DNA from: Chitinophaga sp. sic0106
GTDB lineage: Bacteria > Bacteroidota > Bacteroidia > Chitinophagales > Chitinophagaceae
Assembly (NCBI RefSeq): GCF_019219075.1
Contig: NZ_JAHUWJ010000003.1
Location: 434,001-498,000 of the forward strand
Length of the DNA: 64,000 bases
Reading direction: 5' to 3'
Notes under the pieces: model-generated
Databases searched by the model: none
What the model saw: only the letters and a program-made list of their open reading frames with translations
Told to the model about the DNA's origin: nothing
Translations under genes and position numbers: made by a program
In this document: positions 32,547 to 40,716 of the stretch, piece after piece
Numbering within the stretch: position 1 is the stretch's first letter
Layout of the letters: every line of letters starts with the position of its first letter

Positions 32547-33296
32547 TCAACCGGCCATTGGATGTACGGCCATGCCGCCGTCGGCATTGATTTCAGCACC
32601 TGTGATGAAGCTGGCATCCGGAGAGGCCAGGAAAGTCACCAGTTTGGCTATTTCCGAAGGGTATCCCATGCGCTTCAGGGGTATCAGGTTGCTGATATGG
32701 TCCACGGCGGAGGCTTCCACATTGGCCTTATCTAATATAGGAGTAGAAACTGGTCCGGGGTTCACACCATTTACACGGATCTTTTTTGGGGCCAGCTCCC
32801 TGGAAAGTGTGCGTACCAAAGCGTTTACGGCCGCTTTGCTGGCACTGTACACCGATGAATTGGGCATGCCGGTGTCGGCATGAATGGAGGAAAGGAAAGT
32901 GATGCTGCCGCCTTCGTTGATGAGTGGGATCAGCTGCTGTGCCGTAAAGAAGGCACCTTTGAAGTTGATGTCCATCATGGAGTCGAACTGCTCTTCTGTG
33001 GTATCTTCCACACTGGCGAAGGCGAAAATACCTGCGTTGAGAAACAGTGCATCAATTTTGCCATAACGGTGACGTATAAACTCCGCCAGGCTTTTAATAT
33101 CTGTCAGCGATAGCTGATCGGCCGTAACGCCTGCCGCTCCTTCTCCCAGCTGTTGCACAGCTTTCTCTATAAGGCTGGTGTTACGACCTGTAATAAGTAC
33201 CTTATATCCTTTCTTCAAAAACTCTTCTGCGGTAGCATATCCAATTCCACTGTTGCCACCTGTTACTACTACTGTCTTTTCCTGATTAGTACTCAT
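32547..33296 (-). CDS. Short-chain dehydrogenase, paralogue 1
   Basis: A 249-residue classical SDR. The dinucleotide-binding motif is TGGNSGIG (about 12-19), the structural NAG is in FLNAGIF (about 89-95), the catalytic Ser in FLSSIHADTG (about 137-146) and the catalytic pair is YSASK (Tyr about 153, Lys about 157). The adenine-ribose region RNTSLIEK suggests NADP preference (Arg after beta 2). It is the last and most distal of three closely related SDR genes, 33 bases after paralogue 2, likely in the same transcript. Members oxidise or reduce alcohols/ketones; the substrate is not evident. Confidence 0.9.
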   Translation of the reverse strand: MSTNQEKTVVVTGGNSGIGYATAEEFLKKGYKVLITGRNTSLIEKAVQQLGEGAAGVTADQLSLTDIKSLAEFIRHRYGKIDALFLNAGIFAFASVEDTTEEQFDSMMDINFKGAFFTAQQLIPLINEGGSITFLSSIHADTGMPNSSVYSASKAAVNALVRTLSRELAPKKIRVNGVNPGPVSTPILDKANVEASAVDHISNLIPLKRMGYPSEIAKLVTFLASPDASFITGAEINADGGMAVHPMAG

Positions 33297-33329
33297 TGTT
33301 TTTTTGAGATTATATGGTGATTAAACAAA

Positions 33330-34079
33330 TTAACCAGCGAGTGGGTGTACGGCAAAGCCACCGTCCACATTCATTTCAGCACCAGTGATGAAGCTGGCTT
33401 CCGGTGAAGCCAGGAAGGTAACGAGCTGCGCTACTTCCTGTGGTTCCCCTATACGTCGTAAAGGCACGAGCGAACCAAATTGTTCGAGTGTGGCTTCGTC
33501 GATGCCGGCCTTATCGAAAATAGGTGTTCTGATAGGTCCCGGGTTCACGGCGTTTACACGTATATTTTTAGGAGCTAATTCTCTGGCGAGAGTGCGGGAG
33601 AGTGCGTTGAGTGCAGCTTTGCTGGCATTGTATACCGATGCATTTGGCATTCCGGCAATAGCGTTGATGGAGGAGAGGAATATGATGCTTCCTCCTTCAT
33701 TGATGAGTGGCAGCAGGTATTGTGCGGTAAAGAAGGCGCCTTTGAAATTGATGTCCATGGTGTTGTCAAAGCTCTCTTCCGTGACGGTATCAAAGGGGGC
33801 AAATGTTCCTACGCCGGCGTTGATGAATAACACATCTATTTTACCGTAACGGTTTTGGATATACGCTGCCAGTTCCTTTGTATCTTCCAACGATTGCTGG
33901 TCGGCGGTAAATCCGGCTGCCGGCTCACCCAGCTGCTGCACAGCTTTTTGTACTGCTTCCTGTTTACGACCCGTGATCAGTACCCGGTATCCTTTTTTCA
34001 GAAATTCTGCTGCTGTGGAATAGCCTATGCCACTGTTGCCACCTGTGACAACGACTGTTTTATCTTGATAAGTACTCAT
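33330..34079 (-). CDS. Short-chain dehydrogenase, paralogue 2
   Basis: A 249-residue SDR very similar to its downstream neighbour (same length, same TGGNSGIGYSTAAEFLKKGY opening, same GAEMNVDGGFAVHPLAG-type C-terminus). Catalytic residues are intact: Ser in LSSINAIAGMP and YNASK (Tyr about 153, Lys about 157). The gene begins just 7 bases below an operator-like site shared with the ArsR promoter region. High similarity of all three genes shows local duplication. Paralogues 1 and 2 are closer to each other than to paralogue 3 by eye. Confidence 0.9.
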   Translation of the reverse strand: MSTYQDKTVVVTGGNSGIGYSTAAEFLKKGYRVLITGRKQEAVQKAVQQLGEPAAGFTADQQSLEDTKELAAYIQNRYGKIDVLFINAGVGTFAPFDTVTEESFDNTMDINFKGAFFTAQYLLPLINEGGSIIFLSSINAIAGMPNASVYNASKAALNALSRTLARELAPKNIRVNAVNPGPIRTPIFDKAGIDEATLEQFGSLVPLRRIGEPQEVAQLVTFLASPEASFITGAEMNVDGGFAVHPLAG

Positions 34080-34085
34080 TTTTCA

Positions 34086-34105
34086 AACATTTAAATATTT
34101 CAATG
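34086..34105 (-). promoter_or_regulatory. Operator-like site upstream of SDR paralogue 2
   Basis: The 20 bases AACATTTAAATATTTCAATG match the arsR-promoter site at 35989-36008 at 13 of 20 positions, and two of the mismatches fall in the centre. It is also a 22-base imperfect palindrome (34083-34104) with two mismatches. It lies directly before the SDR start codon, where a bound repressor would block transcription. Confidence 0.4.
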
Positions 34106-34360
34106 TAATTGAGGAAAAAATTTTTGTTGAGTCTAGCCTTGCCTTTTGCGGGGATAGATTCCGAAGGCTGAAATCGCTGATTTCGGCTTTCAGAAATTTT
34201 AATTGGTTAAAACGCCGGGAGGGGGATGGCTTCCGTTTCCCGGGGCAAACCGGATAACTATTACCTTGGAGCCCGACAATGGATGAAGTGGTTTATAAGG
34301 GGTTATGGATGAAGTCTGTCTGGTTGGAGAATACAATTTCAATTATGGCAAATTTGATGA

Positions 34361-35110
34361 CTAACCTGCTAATGGATGAACTGAGAAACCGCCATCGATA
34401 TTGATTTCCGCTCCATGTACAAAAGATGCTTCCGGAGAGGTGATGAAGCCTACCATGCTGGCAATTTCTGCCGGCTGTGCCACTCTGCCCAGTGGGATGC
34501 GGCTGGCCATGTGCTGAAGGGTATCTTCACCAAATCCTGCTTTTTGTAGTATGGGTGTGTTTACGGGACCGGGAACGATGGTATTTACCCGGATGTTGCG
34601 TGGTGCAAGTTCTCTGGACAGGGTTCTGGCCAGGGAATTGAGGGCCGCTTTGCTGGCGGAGTGCACTGCTGCGCCCGGCATACCGCCGTTTGCATTGCTG
34701 GAAGAAAGAAACACTATACTTGCGCCTTCTTTCAGTAGTGGCAGCAATTGCTGCACTGTGAAAAATGCTCCTTTGAAATTAATGTTCATCAATTCGTCAA
34801 ATAATTCTTCTGTTGTTGCTTCGAATGGTCCGAACTTCCCGATACCGGCATTGATAAAGAGCACGTCAATTTGCCCGTAGCGGGAGCGGACAAATTCCGC
34901 CAGTTTTGTGGTGTCTTCCAGTGATTGCACATCCGCCTTGAATCCTTCGGCCGGATAGCCGAGCTGGTGTACGGCTTTTTGTATGGCTGCAGGGTTTCTA
35001 CCTGTGATCAGCACGCGGTAACCTCTTCCTAAAAATTCTTCTGCTGTAGCATAACCTATTCCGCTGTTGCCGCCAGTGATGACGATCGTTTGCTGTTGTT
35101 TCTTTACCAT
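34361..35110 (-). CDS. Short-chain dehydrogenase-like protein, paralogue 3, Tyr-to-His at the active site
   Basis: A 249-residue SDR-fold protein with an intact TGGNSGIG cofactor motif (about 12-19), INAGIGKFG (about 89-97) and catalytic-Ser region FLSSSNANGG. The catalytic Tyr of YxxxK is replaced: the sequence is VHSASKAALN, with codon CAC where the two neighbours have TAC/TAT. Lys is kept. Loss of the Tyr normally abolishes dehydrogenase activity, so this copy may bind cofactor without turnover, use His as acid/base, or be decaying. Otherwise the gene shows no damage. It is separated from paralogue 2 by 281 bases containing small hairpins (for example around 34165-34195). Confidence 0.88.
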   Translation of the reverse strand: MVKKQQQTIVITGGNSGIGYATAEEFLGRGYRVLITGRNPAAIQKAVHQLGYPAEGFKADVQSLEDTTKLAEFVRSRYGQIDVLFINAGIGKFGPFEATTEELFDELMNINFKGAFFTVQQLLPLLKEGASIVFLSSSNANGGMPGAAVHSASKAALNSLARTLSRELAPRNIRVNTIVPGPVNTPILQKAGFGEDTLQHMASRIPLGRVAQPAEIASMVGFITSPEASFVHGAEINIDGGFSVHPLAG

Positions 35111-35202
35111 TGCTGTTTTTAGTTACCTGTGTGAACAGATAGAAATCCCTTTTTAGCTATACAATCTGTTATGATGAACTCAGCTTATTTATTAGTGTGG
35201 GT

Positions 35203-35407
35203 CTTTTTCTCTCGCAAGGCAGCCAAGGCTTATGTATTGTTGTTTGTTGCAAACATAAGAGCAGCAAAGGCTTGTTTTTTATCAGGGGGGAGACCTTTGG
35301 TCTCTCCCCTGAGGAGTTTTTTCCGCCGTTGGCGGAAAAAACTCCATTCATACAACAAAACAAAATCCTTGGCTGCTTACCTGCTTTGCTGCTCTACGAG
35401 AAATAAA
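35203..35407. repeat. Palindromic element, copy B, with internal twin hairpins
   Basis: About 205 bp with inverted ends related to the copy at 29288. The left end reads TTTTTCTCTCGCAAGGCAGC and the right end is the inverted fuller form with TGCTTACCTGCTTTGCTGC; the left arm lacks about 18 bases of the arm sequence. The centre holds two strong hairpins: 35282-35312 (14-bp arms, one mismatch, loop TTT) and 35313-35345 (15-bp perfect arms GGAGTTTTTTCCGCC, loop GTT). It occupies most of the 584-base gap between SDR paralogue 3 and the ArsR gene. The overlapping open frames on both strands are not credible genes. Confidence 0.75.
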
Positions 35408-35573
35408 GAACTACACTAATCCAATAATCTGAGGAAATTCCTCTTTTGTGAAGGTTCCGCTCTCCCCGCACCCGTTGCGGGGAAAGCGCCTCCGTTTGTA
35501 CTTACCATTAACCAAAATCTGCCTACAATGCCCGTATTGAAAACAGATTGCTTATGATTCCTTTGATTTATTT

Positions 35574-35647
35574 AAAAGTTTCAATGTTTGAACACCCAAA
35601 AAAAGAGATTTGCATCTCCCATATCTAAACATTTAAAAAAATCGATG
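35574..35647. promoter_or_regulatory. Two operator-like sites between the element and arsR
   Basis: AACATTTAAAAAAATCGATG at 35628-35647 matches the arsR-promoter site in its CATT/ATCGATG ends and shares AACATTTAAA with the site at 34086. A partial match on the other strand lies at 35574-35588 (AACATTGAAACTTTT). They flank a short stretch with GAGAT/ATCTC pairing. They could serve a promoter reading left toward SDR paralogue 3. Binding by the ArsR protein is inference. Confidence 0.35.
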
Positions 35648-35658
35648 TTTCAACGGAT

Positions 35659-35698
35659 AAAAAAAGCTGGTAGCTTTCACCGTGGAAAGCCGATCAGC
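35659..35698 (-). terminator. Terminator of the ArsR gene
   Basis: On the minus strand, GCTG and GGCTTTC pair with GAAAGC and CAGC in an interrupted stem around CACGGT, then come seven T. It overlaps the last codon and stop of the ArsR gene. Confidence 0.7.
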
Positions 35699-35963
35699 TC
35701 AATTTAAGAAAGAACATCGACAGCTGTTTCATCATCTCTTTATTGATGGTGAGCTCCAGCACGCGACCGGTCTTTGTTGAATTAAGAACTCCACTGTCCA
35801 CCAGTATTTTTACGTGGTGAGACACAGTAGGCTGAGATAAACAAGTCAGACCGCACATATCGCCACAAGCCATACTTCCTTTTTTCGCGATCTCCATCAG
35901 AATGGATAACCGGTGTTTGTCCGCTATGGCATTGGCTGCTTTTTCAATTAATCCCAAATCCAT
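35694..35963 (-). CDS. ArsR family winged-helix regulator with a Cys-x3-Cys-x3-Cys helix
   Basis: An 89-residue winged-helix repressor. The recognition helix is LSQPTVSHHVKILVDSG (about 42-58) and the wing STKTGRVLELTI. Just before it, in the helix that carries metal-binding sites in ArsR/SmtB proteins, stand C33, C37 and C41 (MACGDMCGLTC), which could bind a soft metal or act as a redox switch. ArsR proteins usually repress their own promoter and nearby genes until a ligand binds. A perfect -7 box and a palindrome lie upstream, and similar palindromes occur in the SDR cluster downstream, so it probably regulates itself and the dehydrogenases (inference). Confidence 0.9.
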   Translation of the reverse strand: MDLGLIEKAANAIADKHRLSILMEIAKKGSMACGDMCGLTCLSQPTVSHHVKILVDSGVLNSTKTGRVLELTINKEMMKQLSMFFLKLS

Positions 35964-35967
35964 GATG

Positions 35968-36008
35968 CAAATGTAGTACTATTTTTGAAATATCGAAATT
36001 TTTCGATG
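35968..36008 (-). promoter_or_regulatory. arsR promoter with overlapping operator palindrome
   Basis: The -7 box TACATTTG (35968-35975, minus strand) is perfect. Over the expected -33 position lies ATCGAAA-TT-TTTCGAT (35992-36007), a perfect 7-bp inverted repeat. An operator covering the -33 element is the classical layout for ArsR autorepression. Confidence 0.6.
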
Positions 36009-36101
36009 AATTTTTTTTGAAAGGAATTTTTGAATTCCGGGAAGTGCGAATTTACATAATATTATGAGTACCGGCAGGGCCTGAAAACGTTTCCGTTGTC
36101 A

Positions 36102-36173
36102 CCCCTTAAATCCCAGGGCTACGCCCTGGGATTTAAGGGGTGTGAGGCCACCGATGCCGGCGGCCTCACACCC
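36102..36173. repeat. Twin hairpins after the sensor kinase gene
   Basis: The first stem (36102-36140) has 18-bp perfect arms beginning CCCCTTAAATCCCAGGGC around TAC. The second (36138-36173) has 12-bp perfect arms GGGTGTGAGGCC around a 12-base centre that can pair further. The two share three bases. They lie 35 bases after the kinase stop and before the arsR promoter, so they likely end the two-component operon. Confidence 0.7.
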
Positions 36174-36207
36174 TCAGACTGCCGGTTCCTGTACCGCAGG
36201 CGCCAAA

Positions 36208-37575
36208 TTATGTGAAAGCAAATTCCACTGTAAACGTAGTCCCCTGCCGCTCCTTCGACACCACACTGATCTTTCCCTTATGCAGTTTAATAATCCGTGA
36301 GGCCAGCGGCAACCCGATACCCGTGCCATCCGCATATTGCCCGTTAGCACCCCGGTAAAACGGGGTGAATATATTCGGCAGGTCCTTTTTCACAATCCCA
36401 ACGCCATGATCGCTGAAACGCAGTATAGTATGCCCCTTGAACCAGGTTACCACCACCTGCATCTCATGATTGTCAGAAAATTTACAGCCGTTCTCCATCA
36501 GGTTCACAAAAGCCACTTTCAGCAGGTATTCATTGCCTTCGATGGACAAATAATCCGGCGCGTCCTCCCCTTCTTCAAAATTTACATTGATGCGGTAAAA
36601 AGGGAAAGCCTTCAGCACCTCTTCCCTGCCTTCCATCAGCACTTCATCAAGCCGGAGCAACTTAAACCGGATTTCTGCCGGGTCGTAACTTGCCTTGGCA
36701 AGGTCGAGCAGACTGTTGGAGAGTCGCACCAGCTGCCTGGCATCCGCTATTGCATGCTGCATACTCTGCAAATACTCATCAGCAGGCCGCTCCCGCGATG
36801 CTGAAATCTCCAGCTCCGCCATCATAGCGGTTAATGGCGTACGCAGCTCATGTGAAATGTTGGATACAAACTGTTTCTGGGCGTCAAACGACTGCTCCAG
36901 GCGGTCCAGCATGGCATTAAAGGTAATGGCCAGTTCTGCCATCTCGTCCTTGCCGTTGCCTTCCGGCACGCGCTTATCCAGGTTGGTTGCCGTAATTTCC
37001 TCCACCCGGTCCACCAGCTGGGATACCGGCCTGAAAGCCAGTCGCGCAAAGAAGTACGCCGCAATCACAATACAAACCAGCGCACCCACCCAGGAGATGC
37101 CCAGAATCCAGGCCAGGTAACGGAGTCGCGCATACCCATACTCATCCTCCGCCACCGCGGTTATCAGGTAGTTGTTACCCTGATGGCGGTACGAAAAGCC
37201 TACCACCTGCCATTGCCCCTGTTTGAAAAAGATCTCCTCACTTTCCAGGATATTTTCCAGCATGGCGGGGGTTTCTTTTACCTTGTCGATGTCGGCCGCA
37301 TCATGGTACAGCAGCTGAAACGTGGAATCATAAATCGCGATTTCTTCCTGCGCCAGATTTCCGCTGCTATTGCGGTAAATCAGCTGCAGCACCTGCGGAT
37401 CGATGTGCGCATCCAGCAGCAGATTAGCTTTGGTGATGGCTTGCCGGTGGAGGTTTTTGTAGTAGTCCTCCTCACGGTCACGGGCATATGAAATATAAAT
37501 TACGATCACCAGCAGCAGCAGAATGGCCGCAGTGATGCCTGATATCAATAGTGTCAGCCGCGTTCGGATTTTCAT
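36208..37575 (-). CDS. Two-component sensor histidine kinase (HAMP-HisKA-HATPase)
   Basis: A 455-residue membrane kinase. Span 1 is about 9-30 (LLISGITAAILLLLVIVIYI), a periplasmic sensor of about 125 residues follows, span 2 is about 156-180, then a HAMP linker (about 180-232). The HisKA H-box is SNISHELRTPLTAM with His near 243, and the ATPase domain has NLMENGCKF (N box), FSDHGVGI (G1) and GTGIGLPLA (G2). It starts one base after the stop of the OmpR-type regulator gene and is its partner. The signal is unknown. The layout resembles metal- or envelope-stress kinases of the CusS group. Confidence 0.93.
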   Translation of the reverse strand: MKIRTRLTLLISGITAAILLLLVIVIYISYARDREEDYYKNLHRQAITKANLLLDAHIDPQVLQLIYRNSSGNLAQEEIAIYDSTFQLLYHDAADIDKVKETPAMLENILESEEIFFKQGQWQVVGFSYRHQGNNYLITAVAEDEYGYARLRYLAWILGISWVGALVCIVIAAYFFARLAFRPVSQLVDRVEEITATNLDKRVPEGNGKDEMAELAITFNAMLDRLEQSFDAQKQFVSNISHELRTPLTAMMAELEISASRERPADEYLQSMQHAIADARQLVRLSNSLLDLAKASYDPAEIRFKLLRLDEVLMEGREEVLKAFPFYRINVNFEEGEDAPDYLSIEGNEYLLKVAFVNLMENGCKFSDNHEMQVVVTWFKGHTILRFSDHGVGIVKKDLPNIFTPFYRGANGQYADGTGIGLPLASRIIKLHKGKISVVSKERQGTTFTVEFAFT

Positions 37576-37576
37576 T

Positions 37577-38260
37577 TTATCCAGCTTTTAAAATGAAGCC
37601 CATACCTGTTCTGGTATGAATCAATTTTACTGAAAAATCTTTATCAATCTTTTTTCTAAGGTAATTTATGTAGACGTCAATGAAGTTAGTCCCTGTGTCA
37701 TAGTGGGTATCCCATACGTTCTCGGCCAGTTCCGTGCGCGAAATCACTACTTCCGGGCGTTGCAGGAGGTATTCCAGCAGGCGGAACTCTTTTGGTGTGA
37801 GGTTGATTTCCACCCCATCCCTGGTCACAGTTTTTGCCCGGAGATCCATTTGCAGGCCTGCGTACTGCAGTACTTTTGATGGCTGCTGGCGGCGGCCACT
37901 ATAGCGCTTGAGCAGCGCTTTAATCCTTACCTGCAGCTCCCGCAGGTCAAAAGGTTTCACCAGGTAATCGTCTGCACCGGCTTCAAAGCCTTCTACCTTG
38001 TCGTCCGTAGAGTCCAGCGCGGTGAGCATGAGCACCGGGATATCGGGTAAAGCCTCGCGGATACTGCGACTGAGTGCTAACCCATCCACACCGGGCAGGA
38101 TAATATCCGTGATCACCAGCTCAAACTCGCCGGTGAGGGCCAGTTTAAGCCCGGCATTGCCATCGCGGGCCAGGGTAACTTCGTAATCACTCTCCTCCAA
38201 TCCGCGCCTGATAAGCGTTCCCACACGCTCTTCATCTTCTATGACTAATATCCTGATCAT
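37577..38260 (-). CDS. OmpR family response regulator
   Basis: A 227-residue regulator. The receiver (about 1-118) has the acidic pair ED (about 8-9), the phosphoacceptor Asp in LVITDIILPG (about 51) and the Lys in YLVKPF. The C-terminal winged helix (about 125-225) contains LTPKEFRLLEYLLQRPEVVISR and the wing ...VYINYLRKKID...IHTRTGMGFIL. It is the first gene of the pair with the kinase. The start is the ATG at 38258-38260; the TTG two codons upstream is a weaker choice. The CusR/CopR-like architecture suggests control of efflux or envelope genes elsewhere. Confidence 0.93.
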   Translation of the reverse strand: MIRILVIEDEERVGTLIRRGLEESDYEVTLARDGNAGLKLALTGEFELVITDIILPGVDGLALSRSIREALPDIPVLMLTALDSTDDKVEGFEAGADDYLVKPFDLRELQVRIKALLKRYSGRRQQPSKVLQYAGLQMDLRAKTVTRDGVEINLTPKEFRLLEYLLQRPEVVISRTELAENVWDTHYDTGTNFIDVYINYLRKKIDKDFSVKLIHTRTGMGFILKAG

Positions 38261-38340
38261 ATCCAAATGTCTGTAATTATGCGCTAACGTTATTAAAGTT
38301 CGTAGTATTTCAATATTTTGTCAGCAAATTCTTAAAAATT

Positions 38341-39375
38341 GTGAGCAAACCAATACTTGTCATAAAATTTGGAACCGCGTCTATCACCCGCGAAAACGGT
38401 GACCTGGACGAAACGGTGATCGCCGGCATTGCCCGTCAGGTAGCGGAGTTGCACGCATCCTATCATATTGTGCTGGTATCATCCGGCGCGGTGGCCGCAG
38501 GCAGGCAACATCTGAAAAATTATTCCGGCAGCATCAGCGAGCGTAAAGCCGCCGCCGCTATCGGCAACCCCCTGCTGCTGAGCAAATACAGTAAATACTT
38601 TGCCCCGTACGATATCGCCGTTGCCCAGAGCCTCTGCGAGCGCCATCATTTTTCCAACAGAGAACAGTTCCTCCAACTCAAACGAACATACGAAGAGCTG
38701 TGGGAAAACAATATCATCCCTATCGCCAATGAAAATGATGTGGTGAGCAATACAGAGCTCAAGTTTTCCGATAACGATGAACTGGCCACCCTGATTGCTG
38801 TTGGTTTTGGCGCCACACAGCTGCTGTTCAGCACATCCGTTGCCGGTGTACTGGACCGCGAAGGAAATGTAGTACCTAAAATAGATGTAATAGATCAACA
38901 CGCGCTGGGACTGGCCGATAAAGAAAAATCTGCCCTCGGCCTGGGTGGCATGGTATCCAAGCTCACCTTCGCCCGGCTAGCCACCCGCATGGGCATACAA
39001 GTGGTAATATTCGGCATCCGTACTACCGACGGTATCCTGAACGCCATCAACGGCAATACCGGCACCCTGTGCCTGCCGCAAACCTGCAGCATGCCCGCCC
39101 GCCGTAAATGGCTGGCCAGCGGCAGTCTGGTAACCGGCCGTATCCTCGTGGATGCCGGCGCCCAGCAAGCCCTGGAGAGCAGACACTCTCTGCTGGCCGT
39201 AGGCGTAAAAGAAGTGCTGGAGAAATTTGAAGAAGGCGAGGTAATAGAAATTGTAAATGAAAATAATATAGCCGTTGCCGTAGGAAGGGCCCGACTCTCT
39301 TCCGATATGCTGGAAAAAACCGGCCGGCAACAAAATACAGAAGTAGCACATGCAGATGATATTGTGCTGCTGTAA
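38341..39375 (+). CDS. proB: Glutamate 5-kinase ProB
   Basis: A 344-residue enzyme for the first step of proline synthesis, ATP-dependent phosphorylation of glutamate. The amino acid kinase domain (about 1-250) begins VIKFGTASIT, has VLVSSGAVAAGR, the feedback/glutamate-binding NENDVVSNTELKFSDNDELA, and GLGGMVSKLTFARLATRMG. A short PUA-like tail (about 258-335, RRKWLASGSLVTGRILVDAGA) follows. It starts with GTG. proA follows with no gap, as usual for proBA operons. A few residues in the kinase loop differ from E. coli ProB, so sensitivity to proline inhibition cannot be predicted. Confidence 0.92.
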   Translation: MSKPILVIKFGTASITRENGDLDETVIAGIARQVAELHASYHIVLVSSGAVAAGRQHLKNYSGSISERKAAAAIGNPLLLSKYSKYFAPYDIAVAQSLCERHHFSNREQFLQLKRTYEELWENNIIPIANENDVVSNTELKFSDNDELATLIAVGFGATQLLFSTSVAGVLDREGNVVPKIDVIDQHALGLADKEKSALGLGGMVSKLTFARLATRMGIQVVIFGIRTTDGILNAINGNTGTLCLPQTCSMPARRKWLASGSLVTGRILVDAGAQQALESRHSLLAVGVKEVLEKFEEGEVIEIVNENNIAVAVGRARLSSDMLEKTGRQQNTEVAHADDIVLL

Positions 39376-40638
39376 ATGATCCCCATCATGCAAAGCATAG
39401 ACACCTTACTGGAACAGGCGCAGCAGGCTGCACCTTCGCTCCGGCAGCTCAACGACGCACAGCGTCAGCAGCTGCTGAATGAACTGGCTGAAGTACTACA
39501 GCAAAAAACATCCGAGATAATGGCCGCCAATCAGCTGGACCTGGACAGGATGCCGGATGAAGATCCCAAGAAAGACAGGCTCCTGCTCAACAGCACACGC
39601 ATTCGCGGTCTGGCGGCAAGCTTAAAAGATATTGCCCGCCTCCCCGACCCCGCCAATGTGCTCGTGTCAGAAAAGCAACTGGAAAACGGCCTGCTGGTAC
39701 AAAAGAAAACAGTTCCCCTCGGCGTAGTAGGGGTGATCTATGAGTCGCGCCCCAACGTAACCGTTGACGTGGCCGCCCTTTGCATCCGCTCAGGCAACGT
39801 ATGTGTGCTCCGCGGCGGCACAGATGCGCTGCATACCAATACCATCCTGGTGAGCATCATACAGTCGCTCCTGGAAAAATACCATACCAACAAAAATGCG
39901 GTTACGCTCATGCCGCCAGACCGTGCGCTGGTAGCGGATATGCTGGCTGCTGTAAAATATATCGACATCATCATCCCACGCGGCTCCCAGCAGCTGATCG
40001 ACTTTGTACGTGCCAACTCCAAAGTACCGGTGATCGAAACCGGCGCGGGTGTTTGTCATACTTATGTGGAAAGCTCGGCCGACCTGGAGCAGGCCGCCAA
40101 TATTGTCACCAACGCCAAAGTATCGCGCCCATCGGTATGTAATGCGCTGGATACCGTGCTGGTAGACGAAGCGGTAGCACCTGAATTTTTGAAACTGCTC
40201 GCACCTAAACTCGCAGCGTATCAGGTAGACGTATATGCGGAACCGTTAGCATTTGAATTACTGCAGCAATCTGCCTATCCGCAGTTGCATACTGCCACCC
40301 CGGAAGATTTCGGGCGCGAGTTCCTGGACCTGAAATGTTCGGTAAAAGTTGTACCCGGCCTGGAAGCTGCGCTGGAACATATTCAGCGGCATTCGTCCAA
40401 ACATTCGGAAGCGATCATCTCACGTGACCCGGTGATAAGCGAAAAATTCATGAACACCGTGGATGCGGCGGCGGTTTACGTCAATGCCTCCACCAGGTTT
40501 ACCGACGGCGGCGTATTTGGATTAGGGGCAGAAATAGGTATTTCCACACAGAAATTACACGCCAGAGGACCGTTTGCATTGGAGAAACTGGTAACGGAGA
40601 AATGGTTTGTGTATGGCAGCGGGCAGGTGCGCGAATAA
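39376..40638 (+). CDS. proA: Glutamate-5-semialdehyde dehydrogenase ProA
   Basis: A 420-residue aldehyde dehydrogenase-fold enzyme for the second step of proline synthesis, NADPH-dependent reduction of glutamyl-5-phosphate. Landmarks are VPLGVVGVIYESRPNVT (about 114-130), RGGTDALHTN, ETGAGVCHTYV and the catalytic Cys in RPSVCNALDTVL near residue 253. The first ATG overlaps the end of proB directly (TAAATG); a second ATG at 39388 is equally plausible. A large double hairpin follows. Confidence 0.93.
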   Translation: MIPIMQSIDTLLEQAQQAAPSLRQLNDAQRQQLLNELAEVLQQKTSEIMAANQLDLDRMPDEDPKKDRLLLNSTRIRGLAASLKDIARLPDPANVLVSEKQLENGLLVQKKTVPLGVVGVIYESRPNVTVDVAALCIRSGNVCVLRGGTDALHTNTILVSIIQSLLEKYHTNKNAVTLMPPDRALVADMLAAVKYIDIIIPRGSQQLIDFVRANSKVPVIETGAGVCHTYVESSADLEQAANIVTNAKVSRPSVCNALDTVLVDEAVAPEFLKLLAPKLAAYQVDVYAEPLAFELLQQSAYPQLHTATPEDFGREFLDLKCSVKVVPGLEAALEHIQRHSSKHSEAIISRDPVISEKFMNTVDAAAVYVNASTRFTDGGVFGLGAEIGISTQKLHARGPFALEKLVTEKWFVYGSGQVRE

Positions 40639-40642
40639 TTTT

Positions 40643-40710
40643 CGATCTGGGTGGGACCTGCGGTCCCGCCCAGATCGATTAACGACCGCCGAAGGCGGTC
40701 GTTAATCGAT
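40643..40710. repeat. Twin hairpins between convergent proA and aldolase genes
   Basis: The first stem (40643-40677) has 16-bp arms with one G-T wobble (CGATCTGGGTGGGACC) around TGC. The second (40674-40710) has 17-bp perfect arms (ATCGATTAACGACCGCC) around GAA. They share four bases. Both stop codons lie within 8 bases. Confidence 0.75.
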
Positions 40711-40716
40711 AAATTG

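Noticed and set aside
35171..35419. Plus-strand frames in the 35.2-kb element
   Set aside because: They run through inverted arms and perfect hairpins, so they are explained by the element.
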